Positions 50,401 to 60,944 of a stretch of 64,000 nucleotides of DNA are shown in pieces; the first letter of the stretch is position 1, and every line of letters begins with the position of its first letter. The stretch comes from Sipunculus nudus. Its lineage: Eukaryota > Annelida > Sipuncula > Golfingiida > Sipunculidae. The position numbers and the translations under genes were made by a program. The stretch covers positions 38,440,019-38,504,018 of the forward strand of contig CM049306.1 of NCBI GenBank assembly GCA_026874595.1, given 5' to 3'. The notes under the pieces were generated by a model. The model saw only the letters and a program-made list of their open reading frames with translations, searched no databases and was not told the DNA's origin.

Positions 50401-53400
50401 TGTTTAAACTTTCATAAAATACTTATGGTAATCTCAAATTTCCATATTAAATTTCATTTTATAAAGGTATTTTTATTGGAGTTCCAGATGACTTGGACTG
50501 GAAAAAACATGGACTTGGACTCAGATCTCAAGGAGTCACTTGCACTCACACTCAGATGGTTTTGACTCATCTACATCACTGGATGTAAGGATGTCATGTA
50601 ACTGTTATAAGTTATGTATTTCTACAGATGTCAGCACATGTATAGATCTGACAGAGGAGGAGGAAGAGGTAGTAGATCTCACTGCGGTTCCAGAAAGTCC
50701 AGTGGTTGTGGTCAGTATTGAACCTATACATTCTGTTAAGAAGCAGGTTTCCAGTGTCCACATACTGTGGGTGCCTTTATAATTATATTTTTAGGGTTAA
50801 ATTTTCACAGATTTTACTTGTTCAACATTTTGTGAGTTATCTAAACAGTGTCCCTATTATGATATTTATGGTTCAGTTTGGGTGCAAAATCTTTACAAAT
50901 TTGATAAGTACATGTAAAACTTAAAAAGAGTTGCTCACAGATTTACTGCTCAGTTACTGGATATATGGCTCTCAGCCTGACAAGCTTCAGTGGGCAGCGT
51001 AAGTAACATCCAACAGCCTCGCAATATTAAAGGCCATGTCGCGGCTGCGCCTGACACCGCAGTACAATATAGGTGCACATTAGGATTAATGGGCTTATCA
51101 TGTCTTAATTGCAATTAGTGCTTGACTGACATGCAGCCCTGGCACAGCTTCTCAGTTTCTGAACTCATTTGTTATAAACTCCTTGCTGTCAATTACTCAC
51201 CTAAATTTCAAGGTCTCTTACTTGAACCCAAAAAATATGTTCTTCTGCATTTATGGAATATACAGTGAAACTCCTCTAAGCCGGACACTCAAGGGACTGG
51301 AGGATTTGTCTGTATTAGTGAGTTGTCCTGTTTAGAGGAGTTTAGCATATTGCGTCAATTCTTCATTGAATGTTACTGATATCCTCTGTTTTGATTATGT
51401 TTACGCTTAATTTGAAATACTTCAATTTTATATAAGTCATTTTCAAAAAGCTTAAATAGGCATTTGTAATTCAGGAAATATAATTATTAAAAAAGGAAAG
51501 ACAAACACTTTCTCTTTTTCAACTTCATCAGCTATAACTAGGGATGTCTGTCGTTATATATGTACTGGTTACGCAGGTTGGACGAGAAAGTTTGTCCGTT
51601 GTCCGGATAGTGAGTTGGCCGCTTTACTGAGTTTATGTAAAACATAATATAGAGGCAAATTTGAAGGGACTTTGATTTAGTGTCTGCATTAGTGAGTTTT
51701 CCATCTTACTGAGTTTTCTGCAAGTAGGAGTTTCACTGTATTGCAAGCAATATCAGTGACCATTCTTACTACACATATTTAGGACCATTCTTAATTTGAA
51801 CCTTTTAGCCTTAAAAATCATTCAATACAAACAACATCAAATTTTCAGTTTTGTTCTTAGTCAGGAACGGTATTGTCGTTGATCTATCATTAAACAGATG
51901 TGTGTTTGCCGAAAGCCAGTTTCAGTTTGGCCAATTTACATGGGCCAGGAAACCCTGCACAGTGCTTGAGATCAGAATCAGTCTGAAGGATGTTCTCCAT
52001 TAGCAGACATTCTTAACAGGATTGACATATTTAGTAGTGTATAATGTAAGCATGTTACTTTTGGGTGAGTACTTAATACCATCTACATACTGAATTCATG
52101 TTTTCATTATCTTCTTTTGTAGATACCAGGGACCCCTACAGGTGAGGAAAAGCTTATATTTATAAAGCAACCTCCCACCAGAGGTTGTTTCTTTTCAAAG
52201 TGAACTTCTCCTAGTTAGTAATTATGGGACGACTGGAAATGCAGATGCACATAATTGTAAAATATTACTTAAACCACTGCATTTTATTTGCCTTGAAACA
52301 ATTTTCAATCAACAAAATGAATGGACAACATTATACTCTTCCTTACATTTATACCTACACCACCAGAGTATTTAGAAGCCCCAGTGCATTTTTGGAAAAC
52401 AAATCTTAAACCACAATTCCTAATCAGCATACCTTAGTTGGACTCCTATTATTGCCCTAAGGAGCACCGTGTCCAGGAGAGTGGTCTCCTCACAGTTCAT
52501 TCTAGATAAACCATCTATTTATGGCCACACAGCGAGTTTAGAAAAAAGTCTAAATTTTCAAATTTAAGATTTTTTTAAAGCCACGGCTATAAAAAGGGGA
52601 TCTACAGTAGTGGGGACTCTCTTGAGCACAATTCTGCACAGTGTGTTTATAATGAATACTTACCTGATGAATAGATGCATATTATGTATATTGACATCCT
52701 GTTAGATATATTTGCGTTGTGTATCTTTTACACATTATTTGGTTTCCATATTATAAAGTTTCCTAGAGCTAAGATTCCTCATGTCCAGAATGTGGAATGT
52801 GTGATGAGATACTTTATATGTATCAGCTCCGCATATTTTCTGTGTCTCTTAAGGATACCATGCTGAACTGGAAAAAAATGCTATATACAGCAGTTTGTTT
52901 TGCCGGGTCCATATTCCGCATACCTAATCTGTGCATAAGGAATTTCACCTTTTTATGTAGTCAGTACAGCTTTTTATCCACATTCTGCATGCAGGATCTG
53001 CATTGCGTACATAAGGAATCTTAGCTTAACACGGCATGTTCTCAATCTAGTTGGGTAAGAATTCTTTTATTAACTCTGTGACATTGTTTGTCCATCATTT
53101 GAGATGAAATCAATATGGTCCAATTTCTTTATGAAGAATACCAAGGTTTGCTTCTAATAACTGTTATTGCCAATTTAGACGTATCATTTTCTGTATAGCC
53201 TTATTACAATTGATAAGTACTTTAAATTCAAATGTCATGTCTTTTTATATATGTAAGACTATGGGTTTATATAATCTGATCACTATTGAGTTTGATATTT
53301 TCACTGAATGTTTCATTTAGAGACTTGTAGATTAACCGCTATATATAATATTTTGCATCTGTCATGTTTATAACTAGAATAGAATAATTTGATTTTTTTT

Positions 53401-56351
53401 AAAAGGCTGACATAAAACTTCACTGATAAAATGTGTATTATAAGTGGTATAGGCAGGGAGAAATGATGAGTTTTACTATGATCATTTATACAATAAATTT
53501 GATCTCTGTAGATGCCTCAGGTATTAGAGACCCAAGACGACATAATCGTTCCGAGTCAGTTGAAATACTGGAAATACCTCCATATCCACAAGTTGATGTA
53601 GTTAGGTGAGACATAATATTTAACATGATTTTGATAGTTGTAAGTAGTGGTAGGTTTACAACATCTACACAATTCCTTTTAATTATCTTATAATTATGAA
53701 TACTAATGAAAGCAGAACCTCCATCTGGACATCCATATTAGATAAACTTCCCTTCACAGTTGGCGCTGCACTTGGTATTCTAGAAGATTTTAACTTTGTT
53801 GCTACTTTGCTTGGTAAATTTTTGACAGATTGTCCAGACTCGACATACAAACTTTATGTTATGTGTATTTATTGGGCAGCTTTGTTCTTTAAAGAAGTAA
53901 GACGAGTAACAGAAGCCTTGTGATTAGCAAGTCAAATGTTGAGTAATTTATTTGAAAAAATATATATTACGCATCTCGTGCTATTACATTCATTCTAATC
54001 TTATTACATTTTTTTGTAATCTTGTATTTTTAATGTTTCAAAACTTTCACTGATTTAATAATTAATTATTATTACTTTTCTTGTCATATATACCTATGTT
54101 TTGCATTTGATTGTACTTTTCGAACTTTCAGAGGAAAAAAAGATTATCATCTCAGGCTTATATATCTAATGGATCTATAGCCTACATTTGTATATAGTCA
54201 ACTTGGGTGCAAATCTATTAGTAAACACAGAATTTTTCTAAAATTTTAATCACATAATGCTTTGAAAGCATATTTTTCATCATTATAAAGTCTAACCTTT
54301 GTGAAAAACTCTGTAATCAGTTATGGCAATGCATGATTGTTCATTGGATCATCTAGATCAGCTGACCAATCATCTGTAATAATCTAACTACTAACTTGTA
54401 TGTGTGACATATTACTTTTGGTTCTTGCATGTTAAATTCCAGAGGCAGATCAAACCATTTAGAAATGATAAATCTTAATCCATGGTTTCTAGAATTCTTG
54501 TATGGATTTTTTACCAGTAGATTTCCCAGCTTCTGTGTATGCACATATGTTGTATTTCCTGTTTGTAGTAGAGTGGGTTTACGTAATATCAGCTCTGAAT
54601 CAGGGGGAGGGGAGTCTACCTCATCTGGTACAGGATCACCAATCTCTTGCCCTGTCTGTCTGGACAATTATGATGAGGTATGTAAGCTGTCTGTCTGTCT
54701 GTCACATTAGTCATTAAATAAACAGTATCTAAAGCATAGATGTTTTAGTCTCTATTGATAGTATTTATCATGTTTTCTCTGCTCCAACATCCCTGTCCAC
54801 CTATTTTTTTTGCAATATTTCTTACAAATATATTTTCTTTGCCACTGCAAATTAGCTTTTATCAACGGAGGTAATGTGGTGGTTTATGATAATTTAAATT
54901 AGCATGAAATAATTTATTTAGTGACACCAGGACAGTGTTGAACTGTCTAGACAGAGGTGCAAAAAAGGATGGCGTCAGTTCAAGTGGCCATATCTGTTGA
55001 TTCATGTAATGCAGGTGGGACATGTGTGACATAACAATCATAATACAAATAAAGTTGTGACGTCATCAATACAAATGGTGAAGTGGAAGTAAATTTAGGC
55101 CGTCATCTTTGGTCGTCACTGAAATGTCGCAAGACCTACATCTATTTAGTCATTTTTCCTTCTGAATTAATCATATTGAATCCATGCACGGGAGAGTATT
55201 ATAATGTTTGATAATCGCCACATTTGTCTGATTTTCTTCTGGGGTAATAAAGGTAAGCTTTAGTACATTGTATAGAAATGATCCTTGAAAAATTCAGTGG
55301 ACAGGGGTAATGATTTGAGTTTAGGTGTCCAGACCAGGTGATTTAATGAGGAATGATGCAGAAAATGCTGGATGATGTGATTATAATTCAGTGAAACAAG
55401 AAATCTTAGTGACATCACAGATATATCATACAGTTAACAAAGCCTCTGCCAGTTAATTGCATTACCAAACAGCTGTATTTCTCTAAAATTTCAATAATGC
55501 AGATCAGTATCACAAAGTTTTCTTTCTTTGTCTCCATTTCCTTATCTGCCATTTAAGCACATGCTGTTACAAAATATAAGATGGTCATCCACAGCTGAAT
55601 TTCGCTATAGAAAAAGGTTGACAGACAATGTCAGTCTTAATTTATCAGCTTGTTCACAGATGACCTCTGTTGAGTATCAGAATAGTTAACTTTGATGCCA
55701 AATGTTGAAGTTGACCCATACAGCACAAGGAAGTACAAATGTACCATGTATTTGTGCATAACCTTGAATACATATATAGTGTGTAATAGTATTGTGACAG
55801 TCCCACCCAGTCTATTTAATCTACTGACTTCTTTTCTCCTTCTGTTCAATGCTCTTACATGTCTTAACATACATTTTTTGTACTGTGCAACATAATGGTC
55901 ATAAATATTATCAACTTTATTTATTGTACTCTCCAGCCAAACAGTCATAAATATTATCTACCTAGTCAATGATAGTATATTATCCAACAGTAACATCAGG
56001 TATCTCAATCTAATTTTTAGATTTTTTAGCATATCTTAGGATATTTTATATCCTGTCTTAGTTGATGCTGCAGACAATTAAGGGGAATGCTTGTATATAT
56101 TTATGTAAATGTATCAGTATCTGGTAATACTTTTACTAATAATGAAATATGGTCAGTATTAACAGGCTAGTAGTTTATTTTAATTTGACCTTATTTTGCA
56201 GATAAAATCCAGCGGGCGCTCCCTGTACTCAACCAACTGTGGTCATGTTTTCTGTAATGTCTGCATCTTAGGTTCCATATCAACACAACACAGATGTCCA
56301 ACATGTAGGAAAAAACTGACAGCTCGTCAGATTCACCATCTCTTCATCTAA
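45168..56351 (+). CDS. RNF4: RNF4-like SUMO-targeted RING ubiquitin ligase
   Basis: Seven exons (45168-45176, 49582-49696, 50628-50710, 52123-52141, 53512-53605, 54569-54677, 56202-56351) join in phase to 192 codons plus stop, close to the 190 residues of human RNF4. Order: an Arg-rich N-terminus (six Arg at 7-12); SUMO-interaction motifs SIDVDSI, CIDLT, VVDLT, PVVV, VEILEI and VDVV; then a C3HC4 RING with C134, C137, C156, H158, C161, C164, C175 and C178, followed by RKKLTARQIHHLFI. In RNF4 the SIMs bind poly-SUMO chains and the dimeric RING ubiquitinates the SUMO-modified protein for proteasomal removal in the nucleus. The RING, from SCPVCLD to RCPTCRKK, matches RNF4 closely. Weak points: exon 1 is only nine nucleotides of coding sequence, and the exon 3 donor has two options (50,710 or 50,746). 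An upstream in-frame ATG at 45,129 would add 13 residues. Confidence 0.85.
45177..49581. other. Intron 1 of the RNF4-like gene
   Basis: 4.4 kb. Holds TAATAG-type simple repeats (46,380-46,490 and 48,390-48,480), an inverted repeat with arms near 47,135-47,245 and 47,920-48,020, and a (TA)n at 47,377-47,434. No exon seen. Confidence 0.6.
47135..48020. repeat. Inverted repeat around a (TA)n microsatellite
   Basis: Left arm 'aaaaatggcaca..', 'aaaatagcacatttgcaa', 'tgaagacc' (to about 47,240) and right arm 'ggtcctcattttgcaaat', 'gccatttttg', 'gcatgtgccatttttgcatg' (from about 47,925) are reverse complements with divergence. The (TA)n at 47,377-47,434 lies between them. Confidence 0.65.
49582..49696 (+). 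CDS. RNF4: RNF4-like exon 2 (Arg-rich, first SIM-like motif)
   Basis: Phase 0 to 1. Encodes IQNRRRRRRSSGR, VRRARVTRP and ESIDVDSIA. Acceptor TGTAG; the donor is the weak GCAG|GTTTCC, but it is the only nearby donor that gives the phase required by exon 3. Confidence 0.7.
50628..50710 (+). CDS. RNF4: RNF4-like exon 3 (SUMO-interaction motifs)
   Basis: Acceptor CTACAG. Encodes DVSTCIDLTEEEEEVVDLT and PESPVVV: two textbook SIMs, hydrophobic cores next to acidic residues, in the same relative place as the SIMs of RNF4. Donor GTCAGT at 50,711; an alternative GTTTCC at 50,747 adds 12 residues in the same phase. Confidence 0.85.
50711..52122. other. Intron 3 of the RNF4-like gene
   Basis: Contains the 475-bp TA-flanked element at 51,264-51,738. 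The rest is ordinary AT-rich sequence. Confidence 0.65.
51264..51738. mobile_element. TA-flanked MITE-like element, 475 bp
   Basis: CAGTGAAACTCC at the left and GGAGTTTCACTG at the right are a perfect 12-bp terminal inverted repeat with TA on both sides (51,262-51,263 and 51,739-51,740). The inner ends repeat 'agtgagtt.tcc..ttta' motifs. No transposase frame. Confidence 0.88.
52123..52141 (+). CDS. RNF4: RNF4-like exon 4 (19-nt microexon)
   Basis: Flanked by TTTTGTAG and GTGAGG. Encodes IPGTPT plus one base, converting phase 0 into the phase 1 that exon 5 needs. Without it exons 3 and 5 do not join in frame. Confidence 0.65.
52142..53511. other. Intron 4 of the RNF4-like gene
   Basis: 1.4 kb. 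Duplicated 'ccgcatattttctgt'-like and 'cattctgcatgcaggatctg'-like blocks near 52,760-53,020 look like a decayed short repeat; no exon. Confidence 0.5.
53512..53605 (+). CDS. RNF4: RNF4-like exon 5 (further SIM-like motifs)
   Basis: Acceptor TCTGTAG, donor GTGAGA, phase 1 to 2. Encodes SGIRDPRRHNRSESVEILEI followed by PPYPQVDVV: a basic patch and two hydrophobic/acidic motifs. Confidence 0.75.
53606..54568. other. Intron 5 of the RNF4-like gene
   Basis: AT-rich; nothing distinctive seen. Confidence 0.6.
54569..54677 (+). CDS. RNF4: RNF4-like exon 6 (first RING half)
   Basis: Acceptor TTTGTAG, donor GTATGT, phase 2 to 0. Encodes a Ser/Gly-rich linker and SPISCPVCLDNYDE, the first RING cysteine pair. 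Confidence 0.9.
54678..56201. other. Intron 6 of the RNF4-like gene
   Basis: Starts with a short (GTCT)n run just after the donor (54,690-54,705). No exon or clear transposon. Confidence 0.6.
56202..56351 (+). CDS. RNF4: RNF4-like exon 7 (second RING half and stop)
   Basis: Acceptor TTTTGCAG. Encodes IKSSGRSLYSTNCGHVFCNV, then CILGS, RCPTCRKK and TAA at 56,349-56,351. RNF4 has the same STxCGHVFC and CPTCRKK blocks. Confidence 0.93.
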   Translation: MKSSGRSLYSTNCGHVFCNVCILGSISTQHRCPTCRKKLTARQIHHLFI

Positions 56352-57890
56352 TTCACCATTTAAGGTCGCAGCGGTCTACTGGCTGAAAAAAAGGCATCCC
56401 AAAGCAATTTTAAACTTGCAAATTTTTAATACACCATCAAGGATGGATGCCCATACAACATATATTTATACATAGGAAGATATATATATATATATATAGT
56501 AGGGGGAGTGATACAGAGATAAAGTATGTGTTCAGAACTGGTTGTTTAATCATGTTGAATGGTTTTTATGCTAAAAAAATTCAACTGATGGATTATCAAT
56601 TACATGTACCGGTACCTGTTCTGTTTATTACCTTTTCGACATTTGTACGACTGGTCACCATTCTGACAGCAGATACGTGTGTATTTTGCAATCGGATTGC
56701 GTTCCACTGATACACATAAGCAGTCTAACGTAACTGTCATCAATAATCCTGAAGAGACTTTTTTTATATATATATATATCTCCTCCATTTTTTCATACTA
56801 AGTGTTCCATTCACGTTTAGGACTACATGAAAGTCCTGTCATCAACCATGCTTGTTGTAGCATTCCAGTTAGTCCTGTGTGGGTGTTTCATCCCCATTGC
56901 TGGGTCATAAAACTGAGGAACCCCTGAAAAGGTGCACTCGTTTGTGAAACAAGACTTTTGGGTGCAGTATCCCAATTCAGCCTGCAGAGTGCTCACCCTA
57001 GATGGAGGCTGACTGCAAAAAATCTCACCACCTCGGCTGAGATTCAAACAAACAATTTCAAGGCTTAGAGCCCTGTGCTGTACCTTTACATGTACATCAC
57101 AGAAGCTGGTGTCAATGTAGAGACTTGATAAGTCATGCTGTAATGGTTTTGAGAACTGAGATTGTAATCATCAAGCCCCTCTATTGTTTTTTCTGACAGA
57201 TTTGAACATTTTCCCAAATACATGACTTCTCTGCTTGTTCGTACATAATTGTTACATGGAAGTGCAACCAGTTTAATAAATTATAAAAAATGACAATGTG
57301 ATCAATTAATAGGCTATGATTGATTGATTGATCAAAATTATGTACATGACCAGAAGCATCCTGCCCTTATACTTTGCTGCATGTTCGTAAACATGGTGCA
57401 TGATGGTATGGGTTTGCATAATACTGTGCTAACAATTTTTATAATTACAAAGAGGTACATGCAGAAAATGTTGTGTATTTCTTACAAAAAAAATCAACTT
57501 GATAAAATGTTATCAGCATTACTTGGAACGGTTTTTCTTATAATTGAATGAATGTGTACATCTTTGATTAAATTCATCACATTCCATGTGATGACTGGGC
57601 ATCCTCATTTATACCATTTTCATTTGTATATGACATGATGACATACTGTTTGTTATATAAACACACAAAAACACATGAACTTAGGTTTCTCTGTACACAG
57701 ACCTACACATTTCATTTTATGATTTTCTGTTTTAATAATTAAACATTTTGACATATCTTTTTTTGCAGTATATACAAATATGAACTAGATGTACATTATT
57801 AAAATTTAATTTTACTTTTTATGTGATTATTTTCTTTTCACATGAGAAATAAATCACAATAAAGTCAAGTATTTATTCAAGAGTCTTCTT
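56352..57890. other. 3' region of the RNF4-like gene
   Basis: Contains a tRNA-related SINE-like fragment (56,860-57,090). AATAAA appears at 57,275-57,280, and a pair at about 57,847 and 57,858; the 3' end of the transcript is not fixed by sequence. Confidence 0.5.
56860..57090 (-). repeat. tRNA-derived SINE-like sequence, minus strand
   Basis: Minus strand: TACAGCACAGGGCTC, then about 25 bp later GTTTGAATCTCAGCC (B-box-like), followed by a non-tRNA body. Typical SINE head order. Confidence 0.5.
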
Positions 57891-57959
57891 GATTTGTTGT
57901 TATATTTTTAATTCTGAAATCTTTTGACTTTAAGAAAACATCATTAGGGCCTGGCTTCA

Positions 57960-58800
57960 ATAGAAGCAGGTGACCTAAAGTAATTGCCCTGTCCGTCTGT
58001 CTGGCGGTCCTCAAATTCATTTCCAGATGATAACTCCCAGGGAAACATCTCTATCAATCGTGGGGTCCAAAGGTCAAGGTCACAGGAGCCATCTGTCCGC
58101 ATATTCATTTCAAGATGACAATTCCAGTTGGGATTCACATATGGATTTCAAACTTGATATGTAAATGGCCAACCACTATAGCAGGAACCCTATTGATTTT
58201 TGGGTTAAGAGTTCAAAGGTCAAGGCATCAGGACTCGCATTTTTTAAAACTTTATGGATGCATTTGCAGCCATACTTTCCATGCCAGTCTTTCCATCTTA
58301 CACATATATGACACCTGCCAACAGGGAAACATCTCTATCAGTCTTGGGGTCACAAGTTCAAAGTCACAGGAGCCATTTGTCAACATATTCATTTCAAGAT
58401 GATAACTCAAGTTTGGATTCACATATGTATTTCAAACTGGACTTTTTTATGGCCCAACACAAAAACAAACATCCTTCCTTACTTCATAACATGAGGTCAG
58501 AGGTCAAGGTCAGATTGTGGATGCATCTTAAGCAAAATCTTTCACACCAGAGGTTCTATCTGACATAAGCTCACCTGCCAATAGGCATATATCCCTTTTC
58601 CTATTGGGTTCACAAGGTCAAAGTCCAGGAGTCATCTGTACACATTGATTTCCAAAACCTTTCATAACTCCTGTTTGTATTCACTAATATATTTCAAACT
58701 AAAAATATATATGACCCACCAAAAATGCAAGAACCCTGTTGATTTTTGGGTCAGAGGTCAAGGTGTCAGGACTCATATTTCTAACTAGGAAACCCATGGG
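57960..58800 (+). repeat. Family C array, plus-oriented arm
   Basis: Begins with CTGTCCGTCTGTCTGG. The anchor 'agatga.aa.tc.ag' recurs near 58,025, 58,112 and 58,396, with a weaker one near 58,665; the full-unit spacing is about 270-284 bp. Each unit has 'ggtcaaggtcacagg' and 'tttcaaactt' blocks. Confidence 0.8.
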
Positions 58801-58815
58801 TCTCGACGCTCAGCT
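58785..58815. repeat. Junction motif between the family C arms
   Basis: CCCATGGGTCTCGACGCTCA precedes GCTGAATT. It is the reverse complement of the motif seen at about 3,101 and 32,972, and sits exactly where the orientation of family C flips. Confidence 0.6.
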
Positions 58816-58859
58816 GAATTTGTCTATAAGGATATTTTAAAGAATTTTTTTTTTCAGAA

Positions 58860-59830
58860 TGACAGTCCTGTGACCTTAACCAATGACCCTGTGACCATAA
58901 AATCTTAGAACATAATATCCTTGAACTTGCAGCATTAAGATTATTGTAACAATCTTTTAAAAAGCAACCTTGACCTCTGCCCAGGTAACCTAAAAAAATC
59001 TACAGGTTTCCTCACTTTGGGCAGGTAAGCCATGTGTGAAAGAGGGAAAGTTCAGGATGAAAAGTTTGATTTACAGTGCATCCACAATCTTTTTAAAGAT
59101 GTGGCTCCTGCGACCTTTAACTTTGATCTCTGGACCCTGAAAATCAAAATGAATTTACTTAAGTGGTGGGTCATTATTAAATCAAGTTTGAAGTCTGTTG
59201 TTTCAAAGCAGGATTATCACCCATAAACTAATTTATGAATGGATGGGCCCTGTGACCTTTGCCCCTCTGACCCAAAAATCAAACAGAATCTTCCTATATT
59301 GGCAGGTTAGCAATATCTTGAAGATGGAAGGCTTGGGATGAAAAGTTTGGCTTCAAATGCATAAGCATTCTTTTTAAAGAAATGGTCCTGTGACCTTGAC
59401 CTTTGGACCCCAAAACCGACATGGTTCTTACTTTAGTGGTTGGCCATATATAAGTTAAGTTTGAAACCAATATGTCAAACTAAACTGGAGTTATCATCTG
59501 GAAACTAATTTGAGAACAGATGGCCTCTGTGACCTTAGCCTTTGACCCCAAATTCATTAATGCTCTCCCGAACTGGCAAGTCAGCTAAATGCGCAAGATG
59601 GAAAGTTTGGGATGAAAAATTTGGCTTAAAATGCAGCCATTACCTCTTTAAAAAAATGAGTCCTGTGAATTTGACCTTTGACCTTGTGACCCCAAAATCA
59701 TATAGGTTTTTGCTTTAGTGGTGGGCCATGTGGAAGTCAAGTTTAAAATCAATGTGTAAATCAAACCTGGAGTAATCATCTTGAAACAAATTTGTGGGGC
59801 TGGACAGACAGGGTGTTTAGTATAGGGCAT
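58860..59830 (-). repeat. Family C array, minus-oriented arm
   Basis: Anchors 'ttatca.c...aaacta.ttt' near 59,206, 59,489 and 59,770 (spacings 283 and 281 bp). Blocks such as 'ctgtgaccttgacctttg' are the reverse complement of the plus arm. Confidence 0.8.
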
Positions 59831-59909
59831 CCACTTGTGTTCAATAAACACACCAGGTTTTAGGACATAGATGCAGTCACAGCTGAGAAACTTACATGAT
59901 TGTTGTCAT

Positions 59910-60240
59910 TTTATAGTAAAAATAAATAGAAAAATATTTGTTAAAATAGGAAAATATACAGATGGCGCCCCCAGGTTTCGGGACTGACAAAACTAGTCAT
60001 GGTCAATATTCAAGGCAAGATTCACTTCAATCCATGCATCAATTACCAAGATATTGGAGGCTTTGTATTATATTTTTTATTAATTTGGGGGGTACTTTCA
60101 AGCCCCATAGCTCGGAGGATATATGTCGCAGTGACCTAATTTCAGGTTTCCAAGGAGACTTTTATTGACCTCGCTGGATGTTCACTTAGAAGTTTCTAGA
60201 ACCAGCAGTTAAGATTTGTGCCCTGCTAACGGACGCCTGG
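59910..60240 (-). repeat. Single family A unit in reverse orientation
   Basis: Contains, in order, a decayed palindrome GATGGCGCCCCC, 'agtcatggtcaatattca', 'ccccatagctcgga.gatat', 'cctaatttcaggtttcca.g' and 'ttctagaaccagcagtt', the reverse complement of the left-edge unit throughout. Confidence 0.85.
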
Positions 60241-60539
60241 AAGGACAAAGTGCCATTCCTATACCTCAGTTGACTTATAGTCAGCCGAGCTAAAAATGTG
60301 TGAATGCCTTATAAGCCAGTCTTTCCATCTTGCTTTAGTGTTTAAATACTGTTTTGGGTCAGTTTCCTCCGTCTCTACATGTAATTAGGTCTTTTATAAT
60401 ATTTTTCCAAACATCACTCAGCCCACACTGAAAGTCTATTGGCAATCAGCGGGACCCTTCCTGACCTGTCAGTATTCATCTAGTTGCCAATGGCTGATTA
60501 TAACAATGATAAAAGTGAGGATTAAAGCAAAAAAAAAAA

Positions 60540-60745
60540 GTTTGGTTCTCAGGCACAGCCCGTGTCATTTTCAATCCCCCCCCCCCCTCCGCCCCCGCCA
60601 TCAAAAATTTTTATTTCGATATTAATCTTTCAGGAAAATAAATAAAACAATTTTGATAAGATTTCCTTTGTAATTTCCTTTTGTAGTGCTTTTACCTGTT
60701 TAGCAAAAAAATGTAATTATCATGCTTTTTCCTGATAATATGACA
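60540..60745. repeat. Dispersed repeat (family D), copy 2
   Basis: Reverse complement of 36,240-36,490: 'ggttctcaggcac', a poly-C run (about 60,579-60,590), 'tttcctttgtaatt' and 'tttacctgtttagc'. Confidence 0.7.
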
Positions 60746-60794
60746 TTTTATCGAAACATACAAAAAAGGTAAATAAATATTGCCTGCCCGCTTA

Positions 60795-60902
60795 CAGGCC
60801 TAATGCGAACCTGTGCAAAGTTTGGGAGTATGAATGGAGGTTTATTTTTTAAATTTAATATTGATCCTCTTAAGTCCTGCATATCTACCTTAGTCATTAT
60901 GA
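60795..60902 (+). repeat. Long direct repeat, copy 1
   Basis: CAGGCCTAATGCGAACCTGT starts about 108 bp that recur at 63,897-64,000 with few changes, offset 3,102 bp. Confidence 0.92.
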
Positions 60903-60944
60903 CTCAGCAAAATGGAGGTTTCAGACCTGCAAGTTTCAGACATG

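Noticed and set aside
50747-50782. Continuation of RNF4-like exon 3 as a terminal exon
   Set aside because: It would end at a stop (TAA at 50,780) before the RING; the downstream exons match RNF4 in order, so splicing is the better model.
53696-53923. 75-residue plus-strand frame in intron 5 of the RNF4-like gene
   Set aside because: No splice-site pair in the required phase and no family resemblance.
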